Of a stretch of DNA of 64,000 nt, positions 43,407 through 52,136 are shown in pieces (positions within the stretch are counted from its first letter, which is position 1; every line of letters begins with the position of its first letter). The stretch comes from Aeromicrobium endophyticum. GTDB taxonomy: Bacteria; Actinomycetota; Actinomycetes; Propionibacteriales; Nocardioidaceae. The stretch spans positions 806,001 to 870,000 of the forward strand of contig NZ_QUBR01000001.1 in assembly GCF_003586285.1 (NCBI RefSeq), in the 5' to 3' direction. Under the pieces are notes generated by a model. That model had not been told where the DNA came from, did no database searches, and saw only the letters and a program-made list of their open reading frames with translations. Position numbers and translations under genes: made by a program.

Positions 43407-45206
43407 CTACTGTGCCACCAGCTGCTCGGCCCGCCGCACGGGCGCGACCGTCCCGCGGGGCTCGCCCGCGCGCAGGAAGCGTCCGGTGCCCAGCGTCGTG
43501 CCGTAGCCCTCGACGAACTCTCCGCGCTCGAAGACCGGCTCGCCCGAGACGATCGTGGCCGTCACCGCCGCGTCGTTTCGGTTGACCATGCGACTCATGT
43601 CGCCGAACGCCGGCATCAGCGCCTCGTGATAGCCGTCGACGTCGTCGCTCAGCCCGGCCGGATCGACCACGACGATGTCGGCACGGTCGCCGACCTGGAT
43701 GCGTCCGGCGTCGATGCCGTAGAAGTCGCCGAGCTCGCCGGTCAGCTTGAAGACGGCCTTCTCGACCGTCATGAACGGCTTGCCCGTGACCTGCGCCTGG
43801 TGGACGCGGTTGAGCAGCCGGATGCCGAAGTTGTAGAACGCCATGTTGCGCAGGTGCGCGCCGGCGTCGGAGAAGCCGATCGTGATGCCGTAGCGGTTGA
43901 CCAGCTGGTCCTGCACCTTCGGGCGCGTGTTGGCGATGTTGGTCTTCCAGCGCAGCTTCGTGCCGTGCTCGACGACCAGGTCGAGGTAGCAGTCGACGGG
44001 ATGCACGCCACGGTCGCGGGCGACCTGGCCGATCATCATCCCGATCAGCTCGGTATCGGGGCACTCGGTGATCTCGGCGTCGTCGAAGTCGCGGTGCCAG
44101 ACCCGAGGGCTGAAGCGCTTGTCGAAGTCGTGGCGGAACCAGCGGCGGTACGCCTCGTCGTCCAGCAGCTCGTTGCGACCCATCTCCTCGCGCAGGTGCA
44201 GCGCCTCGCGTCCGGAGCCGAACTCCTCGAACACCACGAGGTCGATGCCGTCGGCCCACACGCGGAACGTCGTCGGCAGGTGCTGCCAGGTGAACTGCCC
44301 GCCGCCGATCTTGTTGGCGATGAACGCGAGCGGCGCGAAGATGCGCTGCACCCACGGCTCGGCCTTGGTGTCGGCCGCCGCGAGCAGCGAGACCTTGAGG
44401 GGCTTGCGGACGCGACCCATCGCGGTCGCGAGGTAGAAGGCGATGTCGTACTTCTTGTTGAGGTTGGGCACGCCCTGCAGCACCCGCCCCCGCCGCCGCA
44501 GCACCCGACTGAGACCGCGGAACTCCTTCCAGCTGGAGTAGGTGGACGGCAGGGAGCGCGAGCGGTAGCGGTCGCCGTCCAGCTTGTCCCAGGGATTGGT
44601 CATGGTGGAGATGCCGAGGAAGCCGGCGTCGAGGGCGTCCTCGAGCCGGCGCTCGATCTCGGCCTGCTCGCCGCGCGACGCCGACTGCGCCGGATCGGTC
44701 GAGCGACCCATGCCCATGACGCTCGCGCGGACGTCGGAGTGCCCCAGGAACGAGGCGACGTGGGGGCCGAGCGGCAGCCGCTCGAGGGCGTCGACCCACC
44801 CTTGCGGCGTCGACCAGGTCTTGGCCTCCTCGAGCGCGCCCAGCACGTGGGTCCGCGGCAGCGCCTCGACCCGGCTGAACAGGTCGGCGATGTCGAGCGG
44901 GGTCGAGTAGACGGTCGACAGCGAGCAGTTGCCGACCAGCACCGTGGTGACGCCGTGGCGCACCGACTCGTTGAGCCCCGGCGCGACCTGCACCTCGGCG
45001 TCGTAGTGGGTGTGGGCGTCGACGAAACCCGGCATGACCCACTGCCCGGCCGCCTCGACGACACGCGTGCCGGGGCCCGGCGTCAGGGCGGTGGGGCTGA
45101 CGACCGTGACACGTCCGTCCGTCACGCCGACGTCGGCGACCACGCCGGGAGCGCCCGTGCCGTCGAAGTAGGTGCCGCCGCGGATGATGAGATCGAGCTC
45201 GTTCAT
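43407..45206 (-). CDS. Amidohydrolase, N-acyl-D-amino-acid deacylase-like
   Basis: A 599-aa member of the metal-dependent amidohydrolase superfamily. Metal-binding HTHYD lies in GFVDAHTHYDAEVQVAP, GNCSLS resembles the cysteine-bearing metal site of D-aminoacylases, and FSDAGAHLRN supplies the late catalytic Asp. Start at 45206 follows GGAGG with correct spacing; a longer opening would overlap the operator. The substrate is probably an N-acyl or hydantoin-like compound but cannot be named. It forms an operon with the TetR gene, and both are bracketed by repeat copies, as if inserted between recR and dnaX. Confidence 0.8.
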   Translation of the reverse strand: MNELDLIIRGGTYFDGTGAPGVVADVGVTDGRVTVVSPTALTPGPGTRVVEAAGQWVMPGFVDAHTHYDAEVQVAPGLNESVRHGVTTVLVGNCSLSTVYSTPLDIADLFSRVEALPRTHVLGALEEAKTWSTPQGWVDALERLPLGPHVASFLGHSDVRASVMGMGRSTDPAQSASRGEQAEIERRLEDALDAGFLGISTMTNPWDKLDGDRYRSRSLPSTYSSWKEFRGLSRVLRRRGRVLQGVPNLNKKYDIAFYLATAMGRVRKPLKVSLLAAADTKAEPWVQRIFAPLAFIANKIGGGQFTWQHLPTTFRVWADGIDLVVFEEFGSGREALHLREEMGRNELLDDEAYRRWFRHDFDKRFSPRVWHRDFDDAEITECPDTELIGMMIGQVARDRGVHPVDCYLDLVVEHGTKLRWKTNIANTRPKVQDQLVNRYGITIGFSDAGAHLRNMAFYNFGIRLLNRVHQAQVTGKPFMTVEKAVFKLTGELGDFYGIDAGRIQVGDRADIVVVDPAGLSDDVDGYHEALMPAFGDMSRMVNRNDAAVTATIVSGEPVFERGEFVEGYGTTLGTGRFLRAGEPRGTVAPVRRAEQLVAQ

Positions 45207-45231
45207 GTGGCCTCCGTCACGTTGACGTCGA

Positions 45232-45257
45232 ACATAGCGAGCGATCACTCGCTATGT
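45232..45257. promoter_or_regulatory. TetR operator candidate for the amidohydrolase operon
   Basis: Perfect 10-bp arms ACATAGCGAG and CTCGCTATGT around spacer CGATCA, 26 bp upstream of the amidohydrolase start. A 26-bp palindrome of this kind is typical of TetR sites. Confidence 0.65.
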
Positions 45258-45269
45258 CCAGGGGTCCGG

Positions 45270-45354
45270 ACCACCGAGTGGCGCAGACCCGGTCGCGAGT
45301 GGTGCGGATCGGACCGACACGCCGTCTCGGAAAGACCACGACGCACCACTCGCG
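45270..45354. repeat. Palindromic dispersed repeat, copy B
   Basis: Inverted relative to copy A. The 61-bp core 45294-45354 runs from CGCGAGTGGTGCG to CGCACCACTCGCG and contains GGACCGACACGCCGTC, the complement of the shared inner block. An extra arm CACCGAGTGGCGC sits outside at 45272. Confidence 0.75.
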
Positions 45355-45367
45355 GTCGGCGCGAGGC

Positions 45368-48031
45368 TCAGGGGCGTGGTTGCTCGAGGAACGACCGCAG
45401 CATCTGGTGGCCGTGGGACGTCAGCACCGACTCGGGGTGCATCTGCACCCCTTCGACGGGGTGCTGCCGGTGCCGCAGGCCCATGACGACGCCCGATGCC
45501 GTGCGGGCCGTCACCTCGAGCTGGTCTGGCACGGTCGCCGGGTCGACGACGAGCGAGTGGTAGCGCGCGCACACCAGCGGCGTGGGCAGCCCCGCATAGA
45601 CGCCCAGCCCGTCGTGGTGCACCAGCGAGGGCTTGCCGTGGACGACCTCGGCGGCGCGCACGACCTCGGCGCCGAAGACCTCGGCGATGGCCTGATGACC
45701 GAGGCACACACCGAGCGTCGGGGTCGACGGGCCGAGTCGGCGGATGGCCTCCGTGCTGATGCCCGCGTCGGCGGGGGTGCCCGGGCCGGGAGAGACGACC
45801 AGGTGCGTGAAGTCGCCGCGGGCACGGGCCGCGACGAGCTCGTCGACCGCCACGGCATCGTTGCGGACGACCTCGGCCGTCGCGCCCAGCTCGCCGACGT
45901 ACTGCACCAGGTTGTAGACGAACGAGTCGTAGTTGTCGATGAACAGCACCCGCGCCGGGCTGGGCGGTGAGCCTGCGACCTGTCGCGGCCCCTGATGGGT
46001 CGCAGGGTCACCGCCCCAGAGGGTCTGCAGCGCGTCGCGGAGCCAGGTCGTCGTGCGGCCGACGGGCCAGGACCCGACGCCCTCGACCGACCTGACCGGC
46101 ACGACGCCCCGCACCGCGTTGGTCGCGAAGACCTCGGTGGCGGCTGCGACGTCGTCGAGCGTCACGCGGCGCTGGAACACCGGGACCGCCGCCTCGCGCA
46201 ACAGCTCGACGACTCGCTCGCGGGCCGTGCCGGGCAGGATGCGACCGTCGGTGGGCGGCGTCAGGACGGCGTCGTCGTGCACCACGAACACCGACGCGCG
46301 GGCCGTCTCGAGCACCGCGCCGTCGTCGGCGACGAGCAGCAGGTCGTGGTCGGGCGGCCCCTCGTGCGCCACCGCCCGACGGTCGGCCCACTTGTGCTGC
46401 CCGAGCCCTCGGGGCATCGCCCGCGGAGCGAGCGTCCACGTGTCGCCGGCGTCGTCGACGGGACGGACGGCCATCGAGACGGTCACGTCGCCATCGGCCG
46501 GCACCGCGTCGATGCGCAACCGGTGGCGGCCGCGCAGGCCCGCGACGCGCCGGACCACCGCCTGGTCGAGACCGCCGCGCAGGGGGTGGCCGTAGACCGC
46601 GCGGACGCTCGCGTCGAGCCGTGCCAGGTGGGCATCGAGGTCGACGACGCGACCGTCGACCACGAGCAACGTGTCGTAGACGCCCAGCCGCTCGTCGGCC
46701 TCCGGCGCGTCGGGCACCACGCGGACCGGCACATCCCCTTCGGTGGCGGGGACGTCGGCGCGCAGGTCGAGCACGCCGCCGATCGCGTCGACCAGGGGCC
46801 GCGCCTTGACCAGGCACTCGGCGTACTCGGCCTCGGGCGTCGAGTCGGCCACGATGCCGCCGCCGACGCCGAGCCAGACGCGGTCGAGGCCCGCCGAGAA
46901 CTCGAACGTCCGGATGACGACGCTGAGCTCGAGCCCGGCTGAGGGGCTGACGTGCCCGATCGCTCCGGTGTAGGCCTCGCGACCCGTGGCCTCGACCTCG
47001 TTGATGATCTGCATCGCGCGCACCTTCGGGGCACCCGTCACCGACCCGGGCGGGAAGGTGGCGCGCAGCAGGTCGGAGTCGCGCACGCCCGCGTCGAGAC
47101 ACCCGACGACGTCCGACACCAGGTGCCACACCGCGTGGCGCTCGGCGCGGGCGAGCGACGGCACGCGCACCGAGCCCGGCACGCAGACCCGCCCCAGGTC
47201 GTTGCGCATGAGGTCGACGATCATGACGTTCTCGGCGCGGTCCTTGGCCGAGGCGACGAGCTCGTCGGGATCGGCGTCGAGCGGCGACGTGCCCTTGATC
47301 GGCGACGTCAGCACGTCGTCGCCCGTGCGCCGCAGGAACAGCTCGGGCGAGAAGCTCACCAGCGCCCCCTCCGGGCTGGCGACGTAGGCCGCGTAGGCAG
47401 GCCGGAGCCGCTCGACCCCGGCGCAGAAGGCGTCGAGCGGATCACCTGCGAACGGCGCCTCGAGCCGCGCGCAGACATTGGCCTGGAAGATGTCGCCGGC
47501 TGCGACGTGCTCGAGCACGCGTGCGACGGCCGCCCGGTGCTCGCCGGGCGACGGTGTCATCTCGAAGGTGCCGACCTCGTGGTGGCGGGGCGCGGGTGCC
47601 GGCTCGGCCAGGGCGTCGAGGATCCGTCGGTCACGGCCGGCGTCGGGCGTCAGCGACTCGAGCCACCACGTGCCGTCGCACAGCCGCAGCACGTGGTCGT
47701 AGAACGCCAGCCGGTGATCGGGCTGCGGAGACGGACGGTGCGGCGGCTCGGGCAGCCGCTCGACGAGCCGGCCGAGCTGATAGCCCCACGCGCCGATCCA
47801 TCCGCCGCCGAAGCCCTGCCCGGCCGGGATCGCGTCGACGTCGATGCCGGCGAAGGGATCGCCCTCGAGCACCTCGACGGGGTCGAAGGCGATCAGGGCC
47901 TCGCCGTGGTGCCAGGCACCCGTGAGCGCGACCAGACGGTCTCGGTCGCGGAACCGGCGCAGGACGTCGAGAGGGTCGGCCGTGAGGTCGAGGCGCCGCC
48001 TCGCGATGTCAGTCGCCGCGTGGCGTATCAA
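45368..48031 (-). CDS. Fused PabB-PabC-PabA: aminodeoxychorismate synthase + lyase + glutamine amidotransferase
   Basis: An 887-aa protein with three folate-pathway activities in one chain. Residues 1 to about 440: chorismate-binding PabB domain, with the PIKGTSP motif whose Lys marks ADC synthase rather than anthranilate synthase. About 445-680: class IV PLP aminotransferase/lyase domain (PabC), with the PLP Lys in GLGQHKWADRR. About 693-887: class I amidotransferase (PabA) with Cys776 (GVCLGHQ), His865 and Glu867 (MHPES). Together they make 4-aminobenzoate from chorismate and glutamine. TTG 48031 overlaps the dnaX end by 23 bp; the start is uncertain. Confidence 0.87.
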   Translation of the reverse strand: MIRHAATDIARRRLDLTADPLDVLRRFRDRDRLVALTGAWHHGEALIAFDPVEVLEGDPFAGIDVDAIPAGQGFGGGWIGAWGYQLGRLVERLPEPPHRPSPQPDHRLAFYDHVLRLCDGTWWLESLTPDAGRDRRILDALAEPAPAPRHHEVGTFEMTPSPGEHRAAVARVLEHVAAGDIFQANVCARLEAPFAGDPLDAFCAGVERLRPAYAAYVASPEGALVSFSPELFLRRTGDDVLTSPIKGTSPLDADPDELVASAKDRAENVMIVDLMRNDLGRVCVPGSVRVPSLARAERHAVWHLVSDVVGCLDAGVRDSDLLRATFPPGSVTGAPKVRAMQIINEVEATGREAYTGAIGHVSPSAGLELSVVIRTFEFSAGLDRVWLGVGGGIVADSTPEAEYAECLVKARPLVDAIGGVLDLRADVPATEGDVPVRVVPDAPEADERLGVYDTLLVVDGRVVDLDAHLARLDASVRAVYGHPLRGGLDQAVVRRVAGLRGRHRLRIDAVPADGDVTVSMAVRPVDDAGDTWTLAPRAMPRGLGQHKWADRRAVAHEGPPDHDLLLVADDGAVLETARASVFVVHDDAVLTPPTDGRILPGTARERVVELLREAAVPVFQRRVTLDDVAAATEVFATNAVRGVVPVRSVEGVGSWPVGRTTTWLRDALQTLWGGDPATHQGPRQVAGSPPSPARVLFIDNYDSFVYNLVQYVGELGATAEVVRNDAVAVDELVAARARGDFTHLVVSPGPGTPADAGISTEAIRRLGPSTPTLGVCLGHQAIAEVFGAEVVRAAEVVHGKPSLVHHDGLGVYAGLPTPLVCARYHSLVVDPATVPDQLEVTARTASGVVMGLRHRQHPVEGVQMHPESVLTSHGHQMLRSFLEQPRP

Positions 48032-50012
48032 TGATCTCGGCGCCCAGCTCGCGACTCAGCAGCGCCTCGGCGTCGAGCTCTTCGACCTCGACGACCGGGT
48101 CGTCGCGGTCGGCCGAGGCGTCGGGGTCTTCGCGGCGCTCGGGCGAGTGCGACTCGCGCAGCGCCGCGCGGACCGAGTCGGGCACCGCGACCGCCGGAGC
48201 GGACGGCGCCGCGGGGGCGGGCGCCGGTGGGCGCTCGTCGTCGCGGTCGTCGGGGACCCCGGGCTGCGCGCCCGGGTCGACGATCGCCTCGATGCGCCAC
48301 GTGACGCCGAGCACCTCGTGCAGCGCGCGCTGCACGTAGTCGTCGGAGCCGCTGCTCAGGAAGGAGTCGCGGGCACCGGTGTTGACCAGCGCGATCGTGA
48401 GCACCTGGCCGTCGAGGGCCATGACCTGGGCGTTCTGGCTGAGCATGATCCAGGCGAAGCGCCGCATGTCGCGGATCTTGTCGAGGATCTCGGGCCACAG
48501 CCGGCGGACGTCGGCGATCGTCAGCTGACCGGCCGGAGCGGGTGTCTCGACGGGCGCGGCCGGAGCCTCGCCCCTCGAGCCGGGCACCTCGCCCCTCGAG
48601 CTTGTCGAAGGGGTCGGGGTCTCGACCGGCGGGACCGGGGCCTCGACGGACGGGGTGGGGGTTTCAACAGGCTCGACCGGCACAGGGGGCTCGACCGGCG
48701 CTTCGCCCCGTGAGCTTGTCGGAGGGGCCGGCGCCTCGACAGGCTCGACGGGCGGAGCAGGCTGGACGGGCGGGGCCGGTTCGACGGGCGGAGCAGCCGC
48801 AGGCGCGGGGGCGGTCGGCAGCGGCCCGGCGGGACGTTCATGATCCATCGAGAGCCGCCGCTCGACGCGGTCGAGCCGCGCCTGGAAGCCCTGCGTGGAG
48901 TTATCGGCGCCGGGCACGAGGATGCGCGCGCACATCAGCTCGAGCAGCAGACGCGGGGCGGTGGCTCCGCGGAACTCCATGAGCGCCGCGTTGACGATGT
49001 CGGCCGCGCGGGTCAGCTCGGACGGCCCGAAGCCGTTGGACTGCGTCACGAGCCGCTCGGCGCGGTCGCCCGGCACGTCGAGGAGGCCCTTGTCGAGGGC
49101 ATCGGGCACCGCGGCGACGATCACGAGGTCGCGCAGGCGCTGCAGCAAGTCCTCGGCGAAGCGGCGGGGATCCTGCCCCGACTCGATGACCTTGTCGACG
49201 ACGCCGAACACCGTCGAGCCGTCGGCTGCCGCGAAGGCGTCGATGGCCTCGTCGAGCAGGGAGTCGGGGGTGTAGCCGAGCAGGGCCACGGCGAGCTCGT
49301 AGGTGACGCCCTCGGGCCCGGCGCCGCCGAGCAGCTGGTCGAGCACGCTGAGCGTGTCACGCACCGACCCCTGGCCCGCCCGGACGACCAGCGGCAGCGC
49401 GGTGGGGGCGAGCGCGACACCCTCGGCCGCGCACAGCTGCATGAGGTAGTCGCCGAGGGCCTTGGGCGGGACGAGGCGGAACGGGTAGTGGTGGGTGCGC
49501 GACCGGATGGTGCCGATGACCTTGTCGGGCTCGGTCGTCGCGAAGATGAACTTGAGGTGCGGCGGAGGCTCCTCGACGAGCTTGAGCAGCGCGTTGAAGC
49601 CCTGCGGCGAGACCATGTGGGCCTCGTCGATGATGTAGACCTTGTAGCGGCTGCTGACGGGCGCGAAGAACGCGCGCTCGCGCAGGTCGCGGGCGTCGTC
49701 GACGCCGCCGTGGCTGGCCGCGTCGATCTCGATGACGTCGATGCTGCCCGGGCCGCCCCGCGCGAGGTCGCGGCAGCTCTGGCACTCGCCGCACGGGTCG
49801 GAGATCGGCGCCTTCTCGCAGTTGAGGGCGCGGGCGAGGATGCGCGCGCTGGTGGTCTTGCCGCAGCCGCGCGGGCCCGAGAACAGGTAGGCGTGGTTGA
49901 CCTTGTTGGCGGCCAGGGCGTGACGCAGCGGATCGGTGACGTGCTCCTGGCCGATCACCTCGGCGAAGGTCTCCGGCCGGTAGCGGCGGTACAGCGCGAG
50001 GGGGGCATCCAC
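48009..50012 (-). CDS. dnaX: DNA polymerase III subunits gamma and tau
   Basis: A 667-aa clamp-loader ATPase. Walker A is GPRGCGKTT, the zinc-binding Cys are in CEKAPISDPCGECQSC, and the DExx-type Walker B is IIDEAHM. Conserved domain III runs to about residue 370. A long Pro/Glu/Val-rich linker (about 385-500) joins the tau-specific C-terminus (LTIADVRRLWPEILDKI; RDSFLSSGSDDYVQRAL). The linker contains repeat-derived codons (TSSRGE, VEPVETP). GTG 50012 starts the gene. It overlaps the downstream pab gene by 23 bp; ybaB and recR, its usual partners, do not follow directly. Confidence 0.93.
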   Translation of the reverse strand: MDAPLALYRRYRPETFAEVIGQEHVTDPLRHALAANKVNHAYLFSGPRGCGKTTSARILARALNCEKAPISDPCGECQSCRDLARGGPGSIDVIEIDAASHGGVDDARDLRERAFFAPVSSRYKVYIIDEAHMVSPQGFNALLKLVEEPPPHLKFIFATTEPDKVIGTIRSRTHHYPFRLVPPKALGDYLMQLCAAEGVALAPTALPLVVRAGQGSVRDTLSVLDQLLGGAGPEGVTYELAVALLGYTPDSLLDEAIDAFAAADGSTVFGVVDKVIESGQDPRRFAEDLLQRLRDLVIVAAVPDALDKGLLDVPGDRAERLVTQSNGFGPSELTRAADIVNAALMEFRGATAPRLLLELMCARILVPGADNSTQGFQARLDRVERRLSMDHERPAGPLPTAPAPAAAPPVEPAPPVQPAPPVEPVEAPAPPTSSRGEAPVEPPVPVEPVETPTPSVEAPVPPVETPTPSTSSRGEVPGSRGEAPAAPVETPAPAGQLTIADVRRLWPEILDKIRDMRRFAWIMLSQNAQVMALDGQVLTIALVNTGARDSFLSSGSDDYVQRALHEVLGVTWRIEAIVDPGAQPGVPDDRDDERPPAPAPAAPSAPAVAVPDSVRAALRESHSPERREDPDASADRDDPVVEVEELDAEALLSRELGAEIIDTPRGD
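48593..48752. repeat. REP-like palindromic insertions within the dnaX linker
   Basis: Two copies of a CCCTTCGACAAGCTC-type palindrome (48593-48613 and, diverged, 48704-48726, reading CTTGTCGGAGGGG) and two of a CGACAGGCTCGAC type (48661-48678 with one change, and 48734-48752). All are in frame and encode the TSSRGE and VEPVE tracts of the tau linker. Confidence 0.65.
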
Positions 50013-50076
50013 ACGTAGAGACTAGCCACCCATCCCGACATCGTGGATCGCGCGGTGAACCCATCGGTGCGGGCGG

Positions 50077-50664
50077 TCAGGAGTCGACGAGCCGCTGCAC
50101 GGCCGGTGCGTACCAGCGGACGAGGTCGTCGACGCTGGCGTCGGCGACCGCCGGCAGACGGACCACGTAGCGGAACGTGGCCATACCGATCAGCTGGCTC
50201 GCGACGAGCGCCGCTCGCAGCTCGCGATCGTCACCGGCGAGCACGTCGACCAGCTGCGTGCCGAGCACCTCACGGGCCACCTGCGCCACGGGCGTGTCGC
50301 CGTCGCCCGAGCCGAGCGAGGTGCGCACCAGCGAGCTGAAGACGTCCCGGTGCGGGTCCCACGAGGTCGCGAACGTGCGCACGAGCCGCTCCCCGAGACC
50401 GTCGGGCCCACTCGCGACCACCGCGGCGATCTTGGCGACCGGGTCGACCGGCAGGTCCATCGTCGCGACGAGCAGTCCCTCCTTGCTGCCGAAGTAGTGG
50501 CTCACGAGGCTGGCATCGACCCCTGCGGCTCGCGCGACGGCACGCATCGACACACCGGCGAAGCCCTTCGCCGCGAACTCGCCGCGGGCGACGCCGAGGA
50601 TCGCCGCGCGCCGGTCGACGGCATCGGCACGGCGAGGGCGGCCCCGGGCACGGGCGTCGCTCAC
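50077..50664 (-). CDS. TetR-family regulator of the ABC exporter
   Basis: A 195-aa TetR protein: HTH GVSMRAVARAAGVDASLVSHYF and a helical C-terminus. GTG 50664 overlaps the permease stop, so it is the last gene of a three-gene operon. An operator candidate overlaps the first gene's start (52095-52116), which fits autoregulation by repression. Effector is likely a drug or lipid carried by the exporter. Confidence 0.85.
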   Translation of the reverse strand: MSDARARGRPRRADAVDRRAAILGVARGEFAAKGFAGVSMRAVARAAGVDASLVSHYFGSKEGLLVATMDLPVDPVAKIAAVVASGPDGLGERLVRTFATSWDPHRDVFSSLVRTSLGSGDGDTPVAQVAREVLGTQLVDVLAGDDRELRAALVASQLIGMATFRYVVRLPAVADASVDDLVRWYAPAVQRLVDS

Positions 50665-51389
50665 GACGTCCTCCGACGGAGCGTCAGCGAGGCGCCGACG
50701 AGGGCCAGCGCCGAACAGCCGACCAGCACCCCGAGATCGGCGGCCAGGAAGCCCGTGCTGGTCGCTCCGGTACCGAGGTCGGAGAAGGCGTCGGTCGCGT
50801 AGCTGAGCGGCAGGACGTCCGAGACCCGCTCGAGCACCTCGGGCATCGAGGCGCGCGGGGCGAGCAGACCGCACAGCAGCAGCTGGGGGATGACCACGAG
50901 CGGCATGAACTGGACGGCCTGGAACTCGGTGGCCGCGAAGGCCGACATCATCAGGCCCAGCGCCGTCCCGAGCACCGCGTCGGTCACGGCGAGGATCACG
51001 ACGGCCGACGGGGAGCTGACGTCCAGCTCGAGCCACCAGATCGCCATCGCCGAGCTGACGAGCGACTGCAGCAGCGCCGCGGCGCCGAAGGCCAGCCCGT
51101 ATCCGGCGATCAGCTCGCCGCGCCGCAGCGGCGTCGTGAGCAGACGCTCGAGCATGCCGGACGTCCGTTCGCGCACCATGGTCACCGACGTCACGAGGAA
51201 CATGATGATGAACGGGAAGATGCCGAGCATCTGCGGCCCCACGCGATCGAAGACGGCGGGGCTGCCGTCGTAGACGTACCGGAAGAGCAGCAGGAGGAGG
51301 GACGGCAGCACGACGATCAGGGCGACGCTGCGCGGGTCGTGGCTCAGCTGCTGCAGCACCCGCTTGGCGGTGGCCAGGGTCCGGCTCAT
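50661..51389 (-). CDS. ABC-2-type transporter permease
   Basis: A 242-aa membrane protein with six predicted helices: an early VALIVVLPSLLLLLFRYVY, then GIFPFIIMFLVTSVTMVRE with RTSGMLERLLTTPLRR, the ABC-2 cytoplasmic loop, and later LMMSAFAATEFQAVQFMPL. It is half of an exporter with the ATPase upstream and is short because it carries no extracellular domain. Overlaps both neighbours by 4 bp. Substrate unknown; multidrug or lipid export is typical of this class. Confidence 0.85.
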   Translation of the reverse strand: MSRTLATAKRVLQQLSHDPRSVALIVVLPSLLLLLFRYVYDGSPAVFDRVGPQMLGIFPFIIMFLVTSVTMVRERTSGMLERLLTTPLRRGELIAGYGLAFGAAALLQSLVSSAMAIWWLELDVSSPSAVVILAVTDAVLGTALGLMMSAFAATEFQAVQFMPLVVIPQLLLCGLLAPRASMPEVLERVSDVLPLSYATDAFSDLGTGATSTGFLAADLGVLVGCSALALVGASLTLRRRTS

Positions 51390-52105
51390 GCCGCGACCTC
51401 CTCGGCGAGCACCAGGAACGCCTGTTCGAGGTCGTCCTGCCCTGTCCGCCGGCGTAGCTCGTCAGGCGTCGCGTCGGCGATGATCCGCCCCTCTCGCATC
51501 AGCAGGACCCGGTCGCAGCGTCCCGCCTCGTCCATGACGTGGCTGGACACGAGGATCGTGCGGCCGTCGTCGGCCAGCCGCGCGAAGAGCTTCCACAGAT
51601 CGCGTCGCAGCACCGGGTCGAGACCCACGGTCGGCTCGTCGAGGAGGTAGACGTCGGGATCGCCCAGCAGCGCGGCGGCCAGCGACACGCGGGTGCGCTG
51701 ACCGCCGGACAGGTCACGCACCAGGGCGTCGGCGCGGGCGCGCAGGCCCACCTCGTCGAGAGCCCCCTCCGTCGCCTCGTCGTCGGCGTCCGACAGCGAG
51801 GCGAAGTAGCGCAGGTTCTGCCGGACGGTCAGGTCGGGATAGACCGAGCTGGCCTGGGTGACGTATCCGACGGACCTCCGGGTGCAGGCCGACCCTGCAG
51901 GCTCTCCCAGCACCCGGACGTCACCCGCCTCGATGCGCTGGGCACCCACGACGGCACGGATCAGCGTCGACTTGCCGCAGCCGCTGGGCCCGAGCAGCCC
52001 CACGATCTGTCCGGTGGGGACCGAGAACGTGACGTCGGAGAGGACGGACCGGCCGCCCCGCACGACCGACAGCGCGGCGACCTCGACAGCAGGAATATTC
52101 AACAC
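51386..52105 (-). CDS. ABC exporter ATP-binding protein
   Basis: A 239-aa ATPase: Walker A LLGPSGCGKSTL, signature LSGGQRTRV, Walker B VYLLDEPTVGLDP, H-loop SSHVMDE. The nearest class is the DrrA/CcmA export type. Starts at GTG 52105, with the TTG next codon also possible. Drives the permease encoded downstream; the operon is ATPase-permease-TetR. The start codon falls within the palindrome at 52095-52116. Confidence 0.9.
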   Translation of the reverse strand: MLNIPAVEVAALSVVRGGRSVLSDVTFSVPTGQIVGLLGPSGCGKSTLIRAVVGAQRIEAGDVRVLGEPAGSACTRRSVGYVTQASSVYPDLTVRQNLRYFASLSDADDEATEGALDEVGLRARADALVRDLSGGQRTRVSLAAALLGDPDVYLLDEPTVGLDPVLRRDLWKLFARLADDGRTILVSSHVMDEAGRCDRVLLMREGRIIADATPDELRRRTGQDDLEQAFLVLAEEVAA

Positions 52106-52116
52106 GTGATGAATAT
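52095..52116. promoter_or_regulatory. TetR operator candidate overlapping the exporter start codon
   Basis: ATATTCA-A-CACGTG-A-TGAATAT: 7-bp arms and a CACGTG centre, with one A/A mismatch pair. It covers the GTG start of the ATPase gene. AT-rich relative to its surroundings. Blocking here would stop transcription close to its start or cover the ribosome site. Confidence 0.6.
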
Positions 52117-52136
52117 ATGGCCGGGAGACCCGCCGG

